From the NCBI RefSeq assembly GCF_014202315.1, contig NZ_JACHGN010000018.1, forward strand, positions 186,001 through 250,000: a DNA stretch of 64,000 nucleotides, read 5' to 3'. Numbering within the stretch: the stretch's first letter is position 1; every line of letters begins with the position of its first letter. Shown here piece after piece: positions 8,178 to 16,836 of this stretch. This DNA comes from Thermocatellispora tengchongensis (GTDB taxonomy: Bacteria > Actinomycetota > Actinomycetes > Streptosporangiales > Streptosporangiaceae). The translations under genes and the position numbers were made by a program. The notes under the pieces were generated by a model. The model saw only the letters and a list, made by a program, of their open reading frames with translations. It ran no database searches and was not told the origin of the DNA.

Positions 8178-9290
8178 ATGCACACCGATCCGCACAAGGG
8201 CCTGCACAGCGAGCAGGGCGCGCTGAGCGGCGAACACCCGGGACGGGCCGCCGATCCCGTCATCAAGGTCGTGGACCTCGCGTGGCTGGAGTTCGGCAAG
8301 CCGGACCTGCGCCGCGCCGAGACCTTCGCCCGCGACTTCGGCTTCACCGCCGTCGAGCGCACACCCGCCCTGCTGCGGCTGCGCGGGGCGCTGCCCGGCA
8401 CCGACTGCCTCGTCATCCGCAAGGACACCGCCTCCCGGTTCACCCGGCTCGTCTTCCAGGCCGCCGACGCCGGGGACCTGCGGCGGCTGGCCGGCGCGAC
8501 CGGCGGCGAGGTCGCCGACCTGGAAGGCGGCGGCCGGTACGTCTCCGCGCGGACGCCTTCGGGGATCGAGGTCCGGGTCGTGTACGGCGCGCCCGAGCAC
8601 GGCGGCCTGGATCTGCAGCGGCCGCTCACGCTCAACAGCGGCGCGCGCGTCGAGCGCGTCAACGCCGTCCAGCGTCCGCCGCGCGAACCCGCGCGGGTCG
8701 AGCGGCTGGGCCACGTGGTGCTGTCCACCACGGTCTTCCTGCGGGACCTCGACTGGTTCCTCAAGCACCTCGGCCTGATCGTCAGCGACTTCCTGTACCT
8801 GGACGGCCAGCGTGACCGGGGCCCGACCATGGCGTTCATCCGCTGCGACCGGGGGAGTGAACCGGCCGACCACCACACCCTCGCGCTGCACCTCGGGCCG
8901 GGCACCGGCTACGTCCACTCCGCCTACCAGGTCGCCGACCTCGACGCCCTGGCCGCCGGAGGCGAGTACCTGAAGGAGCGCGGCTACCGGCGCTCGTGGG
9001 GGATCGGCCGGCACATCCAGGGAAGCCAGATCTTCGACTACTGGCGCGACCCCGACCGGCTGCTGCTGGAGCACTTCACCGACGGCGACCGCTTCGACGC
9101 GTCCGTCGAGCCGGGCTGGGCCCCGATGTCGGCTTCCGGACTCGCCCAGTGGGGGCCGCCCGCCACCGCCGACTTCCTCGGCGGCGGCCCGTCCCCGGCC
9201 CTGCTGCGCGACGCCATCGCGGCCCTGCGCGCGGACAACGAGATCGACCTGCCGCGGCTGCTGGCCCTCGCCAAGGCGATGCGCCCCTGA
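8178..9290 (+). CDS. VOC-family extradiol (catechol 2,3-) dioxygenase
   Basis: Vicinal-oxygen-chelate protein, 370 aa, with two tandem VOC modules as in type I extradiol ring-cleavage dioxygenases. The catalytic C-terminal module shows the Fe(II) ligand pattern: His in RLGHVVLST, His in GYVHSAYQVAD and Glu in LLLEHFTDGD. A conserved His/Tyr-rich stretch (WGIGRHIQGSQIFDYW) resembles the substrate pocket of HpaD/BphC-like enzymes. ATG 8178 is preceded by GGGAGGGGAAGG; the same frame is open far upstream, but that part overlaps the FAH gene. It would open the ring of a catechol made by the FAD hydroxylase two genes on. Exact substrate not predictable. Confidence 0.85.
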   Translation: MHTDPHKGLHSEQGALSGEHPGRAADPVIKVVDLAWLEFGKPDLRRAETFARDFGFTAVERTPALLRLRGALPGTDCLVIRKDTASRFTRLVFQAADAGDLRRLAGATGGEVADLEGGGRYVSARTPSGIEVRVVYGAPEHGGLDLQRPLTLNSGARVERVNAVQRPPREPARVERLGHVVLSTTVFLRDLDWFLKHLGLIVSDFLYLDGQRDRGPTMAFIRCDRGSEPADHHTLALHLGPGTGYVHSAYQVADLDALAAGGEYLKERGYRRSWGIGRHIQGSQIFDYWRDPDRLLLEHFTDGDRFDASVEPGWAPMSASGLAQWGPPATADFLGGGPSPALLRDAIAALRADNEIDLPRLLALAKAMRP

Positions 9291-9329
9291 CCCCGCGCCT
9301 CCCGCCCCTGCCTGTTCGAGGAGACTCCG

Positions 9330-11198
9330 ATGACCGCCGCCGCGCACACCCAGGGCGACCGCCCGCTCATCCTGCGGCCCGAGGACCTGCCCGCCGTCGA
9401 GGCGGTCCCCCTGGACGAACGCGACCTGCCCGCGAGCACGTACGAGCTGCTGCACCGCACCGCGACCGCGCACCCCGGCCGGCCCGCCCTGTACCTGCTC
9501 GGAGAGGGCGGCCTGCCCTGGCGCGAGGCCGCCTGCTGGACCTACGGCACGCTGCTGGAGCGCGTGCACCAGGCCGCGAACGCGTTCCTCGCCCTCGGGG
9601 TCCCCGAGGGCGGCGTCGTCGCGTCGATGCTGCCGAACTCCGGAGCCGCCTACGCGGCCCTGCTCGGCGCCCAGGCCGTGGGGATCGCCGCTCCCGTCAA
9701 CCCGATGCTCGCCGAGGACCACCTGGCCGACATCCTCGGCCTCACCGGCGCCCGGCTGCTGCTGGCCCCCGGGCCGGGCGTGTCGCCGGAACTGTGGGCC
9801 AAGGCACGGCGGGTCGCCGCCCGGCTGCCCGGGCCGCTCGTCCTGGCCGCCGTCGGTTCCCCGCCGGACGCCGGGGGAGCGGCCTTCGACGCGCCGGCCG
9901 CGCGGCAGCCGTCCGGCGGGCTGCGCACCGCCCGCCGTCCCCGGCCGGACGACCTGGCCGCCTACTTCCACACCGGCGGGACGACCGGCGTGCCCAAGGT
10001 GGCCCCGCACACCCATGCCATGGAGGTGTACATGGCCTGGGCGCTGGGCTGTTCGGGCGCCTATCTCGACGACTCCGTCGTCCTGTCCGGCCTGCCCCTG
10101 TTCCATGTCAACGCCGTCCACGTCACCGGGCTCGGCCCGTTCCTGCATGGGACGCCGGTCGTCAGCCTCGGGCCGCTCGGCTACCGGGACAAGGCGCTCA
10201 TGGCCGACTTCTGGCGCATCATCGAGCACTACAAGGTGACGAGCTTCTCCGGCGTGCCGACCGTCTACTCCGCGCTTCCGGAGGTGCCCGAGGACGCCGA
10301 CATCTCCAGCCTGCGCGCCGGGGCCGTCGGCGCGGCCCCGCTGCCCCGCAAGGTCCGGCGCGCGTTCGAAGAGGCCGCCAAGGTGCCGATGCTGGAGGGC
10401 TACGGCCTGACGGAGGCCACCTGCGCGACCGCCGCCACGCCCGCGCTCGCGCCGCGTGCGGGCTCGGTGGGGCTCCGGCTGCCCTACCAGCAGGTCAAGG
10501 CCGTCATGGTGGACGCCGCGGAACGCCCGCTGACGGACTGCCCGCCAGGACGGACCGGAGTCCTGGCGATCAAGGGGCCCAGCGTCTTCCCCGGCTACCT
10601 GCGGCCCGGACCCGACGGGCCCGCGCCCGACCCGTCCGGGAAGGTCTTCGACGGATGGCTGCTCACCGGCGACCTCGGGAGGGTCGATGCCGACGGCTAC
10701 GTCTACCTCACCGGCCGCGCCAAGGACCTGATCATCCGCGGCGGCCACAACATCGACCCGCTGCCCATCGAGGAGTGCCTGCTCGGGCGTCCCGACGTGG
10801 ACGCCGCGGCCGTCGTCGGCGCGCCCGATCCGCACTCGGGAGAGGTGCCCGTCGCCTACGTCGTCCTCTCCCCGGGGGCCCGCGCGGAGGAGGCGGAACT
10901 GCTCGCCTGGGCGCGCGCCCACGCCCCCGAGCCCGCCGCGGCCCCGAAGGCGGTGCACGTGGTGGACAGCCTGCCGGCCACGCTGGTCGGCAAGGTCTTC
11001 AAGCCCGCGCTCGTCGAGGACGCCGTCCGCCGCCTGGTGCGCGCCGCGCTCGACGCGGCGGGCCTGACCGGGCACGTCGAGGTCGAGACGCGCGACGGGC
11101 GGCCGCACGCCTCGGTCCGGCTGACCGGCGGGGGAGACCCGGGCGCGCTGACCGCCGACCTCGACAGGTACGCCTTCACCCATGAGGTCATCGCGTGA
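9330..11198 (+). CDS. AMP-forming acyl-CoA synthetase
   Basis: ANL-superfamily ligase, 622 aa, activating a carboxylic acid to its CoA thioester through an acyl-adenylate. Visible core motifs are the P-loop starting HTGGTTGVPK (214 onward), GYGLTEAT, the ribose-binding TGDLGR, the hinge region TGRAKDLIIRGG and the C-terminal catalytic Lys in GKVFKPAL (about K558). An extra C-terminal extension of some 60 residues follows. It overlaps the next gene by 4 bp. In this operon it probably activates an aromatic or aliphatic acid intermediate before or after ring cleavage (inference). Start ATG 9330 after GAGGAGA. Confidence 0.9.
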   Translation: MTAAAHTQGDRPLILRPEDLPAVEAVPLDERDLPASTYELLHRTATAHPGRPALYLLGEGGLPWREAACWTYGTLLERVHQAANAFLALGVPEGGVVASMLPNSGAAYAALLGAQAVGIAAPVNPMLAEDHLADILGLTGARLLLAPGPGVSPELWAKARRVAARLPGPLVLAAVGSPPDAGGAAFDAPAARQPSGGLRTARRPRPDDLAAYFHTGGTTGVPKVAPHTHAMEVYMAWALGCSGAYLDDSVVLSGLPLFHVNAVHVTGLGPFLHGTPVVSLGPLGYRDKALMADFWRIIEHYKVTSFSGVPTVYSALPEVPEDADISSLRAGAVGAAPLPRKVRRAFEEAAKVPMLEGYGLTEATCATAATPALAPRAGSVGLRLPYQQVKAVMVDAAERPLTDCPPGRTGVLAIKGPSVFPGYLRPGPDGPAPDPSGKVFDGWLLTGDLGRVDADGYVYLTGRAKDLIIRGGHNIDPLPIEECLLGRPDVDAAAVVGAPDPHSGEVPVAYVVLSPGARAEEAELLAWARAHAPEPAAAPKAVHVVDSLPATLVGKVFKPALVEDAVRRLVRAALDAAGLTGHVEVETRDGRPHASVRLTGGGDPGALTADLDRYAFTHEVIA

Positions 11199-12775
11199 CC
11201 GCCGAGGCCCCGGAACCCGTGCTGATCCTCGGGGCCGGGCCGACCGGGCTGACGGTCGCGATCCTGCTGGCCCGGCACGGCGTGCGCAGTCTCGTCGTCG
11301 AGCGCCACCCCGACGTCTACCCGCTGCCCCGGGCCGTCCATCTGGACGACGAGGTGCTGCGCATCCTGCAGAAGGCCGGCGTGGCCGAGGAGTTCAGCGC
11401 CGTCAGCAGGCCGGCCCTCGGCATGCGCCTGCTCGACGGCCGGCACCGGACCATCGCGGAGTTCCGGCGCGACAAGCTCGTCGGCGCCTACGGCTGGCCC
11501 GAGGCCAACCTGTTCGACCAGCCCGACCTGGAACGGCTGCTGCGCGCCGAGCTCGGCCGGCACGCTGAGATCCGGCTGCGCACCGGCGTCGAGGCCGAGC
11601 GCATCGACCCCGGTGACGCCGCCCGGCCCGCCAGGGTGGTGCTGCGCGACCTGGCCACCGGGGCCGTCGAGACCGTCGCGGCGCGAACCGTGCTCGGCTG
11701 CGACGGGGCCAACAGCCTGGTCCGGCGGACCATCGGCGCCCGGATGCGCGACCTGCGGTTCACCGAGCGGTGGCTCGTGGTCGATGGGCGCTGCGCGCGG
11801 CGGCTCGGCGCATGGGACGGCGTGGACCAGATCTGCGACCCCCGCCGGGCCGCCACCTTCATGCGGATCGGCCCGGAACGCTACCGCTGGGAGTTCCGGA
11901 TGCACCCCGGCGAGACCGCCGAGGACCTCACGGCCCCCGACGCGCTCGCCCGGCTCCTCGCTCCCTGGACCCGGGACGTCCCCGTCTCGGAGATCGAGCT
12001 GATCCGCGCCGCGTCCTACACCTTCAGGGCCCGCGTCGCCGACCGGTGGAGGCGGGGGCGGCTCTTCCTGCTCGGAGACGCCGCCCACCTCACCCCGCCG
12101 TTCATCGGGCAGGGCATGTGCGCCGGGCTGCGCGACGCGGCCAACCTGTCGTGGAAGCTCGCCGCGGCCGGCGCCGACCCGATCCGCGGCGGCAGGCTCC
12201 TGGACACCTACGAGAGCGAAAGGAAACCGCACGTCACCCGGGTCATACGGATGGCGGTCTCGACCGGGTGGGCGATGACCGGCGGCCAGGGCCGCACCGC
12301 GTCCCTGCGGCGGGCCGCCCTGGCCAGGGTGCTCAGGCTGCCCGCCTTGACGCCGCTGATGCTGCGCGGCGTCTCGCCCCGGCTCCGGCCGGGCCCCCTC
12401 GTGGCGGGGTCCCGATCGGCCGGGACCCTCGTGCCCCAGCCCTTCGTCACCGTCGGCGGGGCCCGGCACAGGCTCGACGACCTCATCGGCCCCGGATTCG
12501 CCGTCGTCACCGCCCGCCCGGAGACCCCGGAGACCGCGCGCCTGGCCGCCGCCCTGCACGCGACGGTCGTACGCGTCGGTCCCGGCGGCACCGAGATCCT
12601 GCCCCCGGACGGCGCGCCGCGGACCGGGCGGGAGGACGTCCTCGGCGGCTGGCTGAAGCGGACCGGCGGGTCGGCGGTCGTCGTCCGGCCCGACCGGACC
12701 GTCCTCACCGTCCTCCCGCCCGCCGGGCCCTCGGCGCCCGGCTGGCTGACCCTCCTCGCTTCCCCGTCCCTGTGA
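11195..12775 (+). CDS. FAD-dependent aromatic hydroxylase (MhpA-like)
   Basis: Class A flavoprotein monooxygenase, 526 aa from the GTG at 11195 that overlaps the upstream stop. It carries the Rossmann GAGPTG near the N-terminus, the DG motif (LGCDGANSLVR) and the GD motif (LLGDAAHLTPPFIGQGM, about residue 294). The C-terminal ~120 residues look like the thioredoxin-like domain of the MhpA/PheA group. It is expected to hydroxylate a phenolic acid ortho to its OH with NAD(P)H and O2, making the catechol for the VOC dioxygenase. 3-(3-Hydroxyphenyl)propionate and 3-hydroxybenzoate are candidate substrates, but nothing visible decides between them. Confidence 0.9.
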   Translation: MTAEAPEPVLILGAGPTGLTVAILLARHGVRSLVVERHPDVYPLPRAVHLDDEVLRILQKAGVAEEFSAVSRPALGMRLLDGRHRTIAEFRRDKLVGAYGWPEANLFDQPDLERLLRAELGRHAEIRLRTGVEAERIDPGDAARPARVVLRDLATGAVETVAARTVLGCDGANSLVRRTIGARMRDLRFTERWLVVDGRCARRLGAWDGVDQICDPRRAATFMRIGPERYRWEFRMHPGETAEDLTAPDALARLLAPWTRDVPVSEIELIRAASYTFRARVADRWRRGRLFLLGDAAHLTPPFIGQGMCAGLRDAANLSWKLAAAGADPIRGGRLLDTYESERKPHVTRVIRMAVSTGWAMTGGQGRTASLRRAALARVLRLPALTPLMLRGVSPRLRPGPLVAGSRSAGTLVPQPFVTVGGARHRLDDLIGPGFAVVTARPETPETARLAAALHATVVRVGPGGTEILPPDGAPRTGREDVLGGWLKRTGGSAVVVRPDRTVLTVLPPAGPSAPGWLTLLASPSL

Positions 12776-12803
12776 CGGAAGCCGAACCCCCGGGAAACCG
12801 CCT

Positions 12804-13847
12804 GTGAAACTGAGAAAGACGCGGATCGTTCTGGCGGTGCTGCTCACCGTCCTGGCCGTCGCGGCGGTCGCGGTCCACCTCGGCCGCGACCGCATCATCG
12901 ACGCCGTCATCCACGACCGCCTGAAGGACGACACCGACCGCGCCTTCGTCCAGGACACCGAGCACATCCGCGTCCTGCTGTGCGGCACCGGTTCGCCGGA
13001 GATCAGCGCCGCCCGCGCCCAGGCATGCACCCTCGTCGCCGCCGGCGGCAGGATGTTCCTGTTCGACGCCGGCGAGGGCACCACCAAGTCGCTCGCCGAG
13101 TCCGACGTGCCCATCGGCGAACTGGAGCGGGTGTTCATCACCCACTTCCACTCCGACCACTTCAACGGGCTCGCCTCCCTGGTCAACGCGACCTGGATCT
13201 GGGGCCGCGCCAAGCCGCTCGACATCTGGGGCCCGGTGGGCCTGGACCAGGTCGTCGGCGGCCTGAACTCCGCCTACGCGCTCGACCACGGATACCGCAA
13301 GGAGAACATGCCCCACCTGGACGCCACCGGCGCGGCGGCCGACGCCGTCCCCACCGAGATCGAGTTCCCCGACGGCGCCCGCTCCGTCCGCGTCTACGAC
13401 GAGGGCGGCGTCACCATCGACGCCCGTCTCGTCGCCCACGAGCCCGTCGCCCCCGCCCTCGGCTACGTCGTCACCTATCGCGGCAAGAAGGTCTTCGTCA
13501 GCGGCGACACGGAGGTCAGCCCCGTCAACCTCCCCGCGATGCAGAACGCCGACCTCGTCGTCCACGAGGCCTACGCCTCCCACCTCGTCCGCCGGGCCAT
13601 CCCGATCATGCGGGACCTCGGCCGGACCCAGGACGCCGAGGTGGCCGAACGCACCATCCCCTACCACGCCGACACCATCGCCCTGGCGAAACAGGCGCAG
13701 CAGGCGGGCGTGAAGCACCTCGTCCTCACCCACCTCACGCCCTACCCGGACGGCTTCGTGGCCCGCCGTCTGTTCACCGAGGGCATGTCCGACCACTACG
13801 ACGGCGAGATCACCGTGGGCTCCGACGGCCTCCTCATCGTCCTGTGA
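12804..13847 (+). CDS. membrane-anchored metallo-beta-lactamase-fold hydrolase
   Basis: MBL-fold enzyme, 347 aa, with an N-terminal hydrophobic segment (residues ~8-25) that would anchor it or act as an uncleaved signal. The metal motif HFHSDH is at 114-119, preceded by a RNase Z/arylsulfatase-like segment (LLCGTGSPEIS), with later Asp/His ligands in VSGDTE and LTHLTPYP. GTG 12804 is the start. It closes the operon, 28 bp after the hydroxylase. Its role in aromatic catabolism is unclear; an exported esterase or lactonase acting on the growth substrate is one possibility (inference). Confidence 0.85.
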   Translation: MKLRKTRIVLAVLLTVLAVAAVAVHLGRDRIIDAVIHDRLKDDTDRAFVQDTEHIRVLLCGTGSPEISAARAQACTLVAAGGRMFLFDAGEGTTKSLAESDVPIGELERVFITHFHSDHFNGLASLVNATWIWGRAKPLDIWGPVGLDQVVGGLNSAYALDHGYRKENMPHLDATGAAADAVPTEIEFPDGARSVRVYDEGGVTIDARLVAHEPVAPALGYVVTYRGKKVFVSGDTEVSPVNLPAMQNADLVVHEAYASHLVRRAIPIMRDLGRTQDAEVAERTIPYHADTIALAKQAQQAGVKHLVLTHLTPYPDGFVARRLFTEGMSDHYDGEITVGSDGLLIVL

Positions 13848-13874
13848 CGGCGGAGAGACGCCGCGATGGGGGGA

Positions 13875-13914
13875 GCCCCGGGTGGGGGCGGTTGTGGCCG
13901 CACCCACCCGGGGC
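13875..13914. terminator. strong hairpin between convergent genes
   Basis: A perfect 12-bp stem, GCCCCGGGTGGG paired with CCCACCCGGGGC, extended inside the loop by GCGG/CCGC pairing. It lies in the 73-bp gap between the MBL gene and the convergent glycosidase gene, so it can terminate both. There is no T-tract, as is common in high-GC actinomycetes. Confidence 0.8.
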
Positions 13915-13920
13915 GAAGGA

Positions 13921-16677
13921 TCAGCCGGTCTTGATCGGTGCGATGGCGAACTTGTCGAGGTTGGGCCCCCACGGGCTGTCGAGCTCGGGGATGCACGGAG
14001 TCGGGCATCCCTGGGCCTTCGCGCCGTTGGCGGGGTCGTTGAACAGGGTGATGGTGTTCGTGCCGGCCTTGAGGGTCACGGGTACGCCGCGCGCCCACCA
14101 GTTGCCCCAGGACCAGGTGTTCTTGAACCAGTACCTGCTCGAACGGGCCTCGTTGACCGAGATGTCGAGAGGGCGCGAGATGATGTCGGCGTTGTAGACG
14201 TGGCCGGACTTCCGCTCGTCGTTGGCGTAGTGCACGACGAGCAGGTAGTCGCCCGCCTTGTCCACGTCCACCTGGAGGGTCAGCCGGTTCTGCGGGCCCT
14301 GCCCGACCCAGCCGACGTACTTGCCACCGGAGGCGTAGCCGTGGTTCTCCACCGCGGCCGAGCCGGACCGGGTGGCCGCCTCGGCCTCGATCACCTGCAC
14401 CGGCTGAGGGCCGGACGTCGCGCGGGTCGCGCTCACCCGGTCCAGGCGCACCGGCGTGGGGCCGGTGGGCTCCACCGTCACCCGGTTGACGCCCGCCGAC
14501 AGGAACAGCCGGTGCCGGTCGGTCTTCCAGAAGCCGCCGCCCGGGTTGGCGCGGAGCACCGCGCCGCTGACAGCGCGCCGGTCGAGCCCGATGTTCGCGG
14601 TGACCGAGCCGCGCTTGCCGGGGCTGTTGTGCCGGAACTCCAGGTCGTAGTAGCCGTCCTCCTCGGCGTAGACGGTGAACATGGCCTCACCGCCGCGCTT
14701 GAGGGTGAGGAAGCCCGCCCCCGACTGCTGCCGCTTGTCGTACTCGTAGGTCACCTCGCCCTTGGTCTGCGACCGCTCGGCCTCGTAGTGCCGGGTGGCC
14801 GGGCCTGCCGGAGCCGGTTCCAGGTCGATGCGGTCCAGCGTCGCCTGGCCGGCCGCGGTGCCGAGCTGGGGGTGGGACTTGGCCAGGCTGATCTGGTTCG
14901 CGCCCGCCTCGAGCTGGACCACGACGTCCTTGCGGGTCCGCCACTGGAAGTTCAGCGTGGCCTGGTAGTCCACGAACTGGGCCTGACCGCCGTTGACCGT
15001 GAGCACCTGCTGGGACGGCTGGCCGGTCTGGTTGCCGTACAGGATGCTCAGCTTGTACGCCCCTGCCTTCGGCACCTCCACGCCGAAGGTCACCGCGCTG
15101 TTGCTCTGGGTGAGGTTGCCGACGTGGCGGGTGCCGGAGGTGGCGGCCGCGTTCCAGTTCGCCGGGGTCCCGAAGGTGCTGATCGTTCCCGCCGTGATCG
15201 TGGCGAGCTCCGCCTCGTACGAGGCTCGCCAGGGCAGTTCCACGGGCCGGGGGGTGCCGGTGCCGCCGGGCGACAGCACGATCTCGTACGCCGCCATCAG
15301 GTCGATGTTCGGCCCGCCGTCACCGTTGACCCCGAGCCCGCGCACCGGGATCACCAGCTTGCCGTTCTCGGGGGTGAAGTCCTGGTCGAGCAGCACGACC
15401 GGCGGCGGGGCGTCGGAGTTCTGGCCGCTCCACGTGGTCGCCGCCAGGGTCACGTTCACCTTCTCGCCGAACAGCTCCTCGTCGATGTCCTCGACGACCA
15501 CGTCGAAGTCGGTCGCCGTGCCACCACCGGCCACGATGCGCGCCTGCCGGCGGCGGTCGTCGATGGACGCGATGGCCTCCAGCTTGTCGACCGTGGTCGC
15601 GGCCGGGGGAGTGACCTTGACGGTGTCGCCGCCGGCCATGTCGGCGTACATCTTGTAGAACCACCAGCCGCCGCCGGGCTTGTTGGTCTCCACGACGTCA
15701 CCGCCGAGCAGCCCGGCCGCGGTCCAGTACGCCTTGCCGCCCGCGTCGACCTTCGCCTCCTCGAACATGGAGACGTACTGCACGAGCTGGCCCGGCACGG
15801 TCAGGTCGCGGTTGCCGCCGTACTCGTTGATGTTGATCGGGATGGGGGAGATGCCCCGCTCCCGCTCCAGCTCCCGGTAGACCCGGTAGTTGTTGCGGAA
15901 GTAGTTCGCGTTCTGGGGGTTCAGCCCGCTGGAGTCGAGCTGGTGCCACGACACGAAGTCGGGCAGCACGTTGTTGTCGCGGGCGTAGGTGAGGAAGTCA
16001 CCGTAGTTGCGGGCGCGGAACACGGCGTCGTTCGTGCCCATGACCCGCGCGCCCTTGTGGTGCTCGCGGATGTACTCGACGGCGGCCTTCCACTGGGTCA
16101 GCAGGGCGTTCATCCGCGTCTGGTACTGCGCGGCGTTGCCGGTGGAGGTGTTGTACCAGATGCCGTCCGGCTCGTTGAACGGCACGTAGACGATGCGGTC
16201 GGCGTACGGGCTCTTCTTGACCTGATCGACCACCCAGGCGAGCTTCTTCATGTAGTCGTCGAAGCAGACCTGGTTGCAGGGGATCACGCCGCCCGCGTTC
16301 TCATAGGTCCACTGGGCGTACATGTCCTGGACGTTGATCTGGATGTACTGGCCGCCGTTCCGGAAGAACGGGGCCGCCACCACCAGCGCGTCGCCGTTGG
16401 GGTGCTGGGCGCCCGCGGGCGGCTTCTGGTTGACGGTGGTCAGCCGCAGCGGTTCCAGCGTGTTGTCACTGGGCACGCCTTCGTCGCTGAGCCCGTACAG
16501 GGCCCCGCTGGCGGCGCCGCGGAAGGCGCCGGTCCGCTCGCCGAGATCGACGACGAGCTGCTGGGCCGCGGGTTCCTGTCCGTACGCCGGGGTGCCGGCG
16601 CTCACCGCCGCGATGACGAGGGCGAACGCACCGGCCACGGCCGATGTGACTCGCCAGGGTGTTGCTAATCTGGGCAT
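13921..16677 (-). CDS. secreted multidomain glycoside hydrolase (clan GH-A-like) with CBM-like modules
   Basis: Exported glycosidase of 918 aa. ATG 16677 has a perfect GGAGGAG ribosome site. A signal peptide spans about residues 1-33, with cleavage near AYG-QE. The catalytic domain (about 40-470) has the acid/base motif PFNEPDG (E169) and a nucleophile-like NINEYGG (E285), the strand-4/strand-7 pattern of clan GH-A, closest in style to GH39. Three CBM6/35-like beta-sandwich modules follow, each opening with an (Y/I)EAE signature near residues 480, 630 and 760. The fourth codon is TTA, so translation may need the rare Leu tRNA. It is the last gene of the sugar locus and probably degrades a plant polysaccharide outside the cell; the substrate is not identifiable. 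Confidence 0.85.
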   Translation of the reverse strand: MPRLATPWRVTSAVAGAFALVIAAVSAGTPAYGQEPAAQQLVVDLGERTGAFRGAASGALYGLSDEGVPSDNTLEPLRLTTVNQKPPAGAQHPNGDALVVAAPFFRNGGQYIQINVQDMYAQWTYENAGGVIPCNQVCFDDYMKKLAWVVDQVKKSPYADRIVYVPFNEPDGIWYNTSTGNAAQYQTRMNALLTQWKAAVEYIREHHKGARVMGTNDAVFRARNYGDFLTYARDNNVLPDFVSWHQLDSSGLNPQNANYFRNNYRVYRELERERGISPIPININEYGGNRDLTVPGQLVQYVSMFEEAKVDAGGKAYWTAAGLLGGDVVETNKPGGGWWFYKMYADMAGGDTVKVTPPAATTVDKLEAIASIDDRRRQARIVAGGGTATDFDVVVEDIDEELFGEKVNVTLAATTWSGQNSDAPPPVVLLDQDFTPENGKLVIPVRGLGVNGDGGPNIDLMAAYEIVLSPGGTGTPRPVELPWRASYEAELATITAGTISTFGTPANWNAAATSGTRHVGNLTQSNSAVTFGVEVPKAGAYKLSILYGNQTGQPSQQVLTVNGGQAQFVDYQATLNFQWRTRKDVVVQLEAGANQISLAKSHPQLGTAAGQATLDRIDLEPAPAGPATRHYEAERSQTKGEVTYEYDKRQQSGAGFLTLKRGGEAMFTVYAEEDGYYDLEFRHNSPGKRGSVTANIGLDRRAVSGAVLRANPGGGFWKTDRHRLFLSAGVNRVTVEPTGPTPVRLDRVSATRATSGPQPVQVIEAEAATRSGSAAVENHGYASGGKYVGWVGQGPQNRLTLQVDVDKAGDYLLVVHYANDERKSGHVYNADIISRPLDISVNEARSSRYWFKNTWSWGNWWARGVPVTLKAGTNTITLFNDPANGAKAQGCPTPCIPELDSPWGPNLDKFAIAPIKTG

Positions 16678-16836
16678 GTTTCTCCTCCAGCTCTCCAACT
16701 GCTGGCCGATTTCGGATAGGGGATTCGGTGTATCGGTGGCCGGCCGGGCTCGGGCAGAGAGTTCCCGGCCGGTCGCCGGGGTGTCGCGAACGGGGGCGGG
16801 CTCGGGCTCGGGCCGCGCCGCCGTGAGCGCGACGCG

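Noticed and set aside
16717-16724. TAGGGGAT upstream of the glycosidase, resembling the cluster box
   Set aside because: It lacks the following TTG hexamer, points away from the minus-strand gene and lies in the sugar locus; a chance match is likely.
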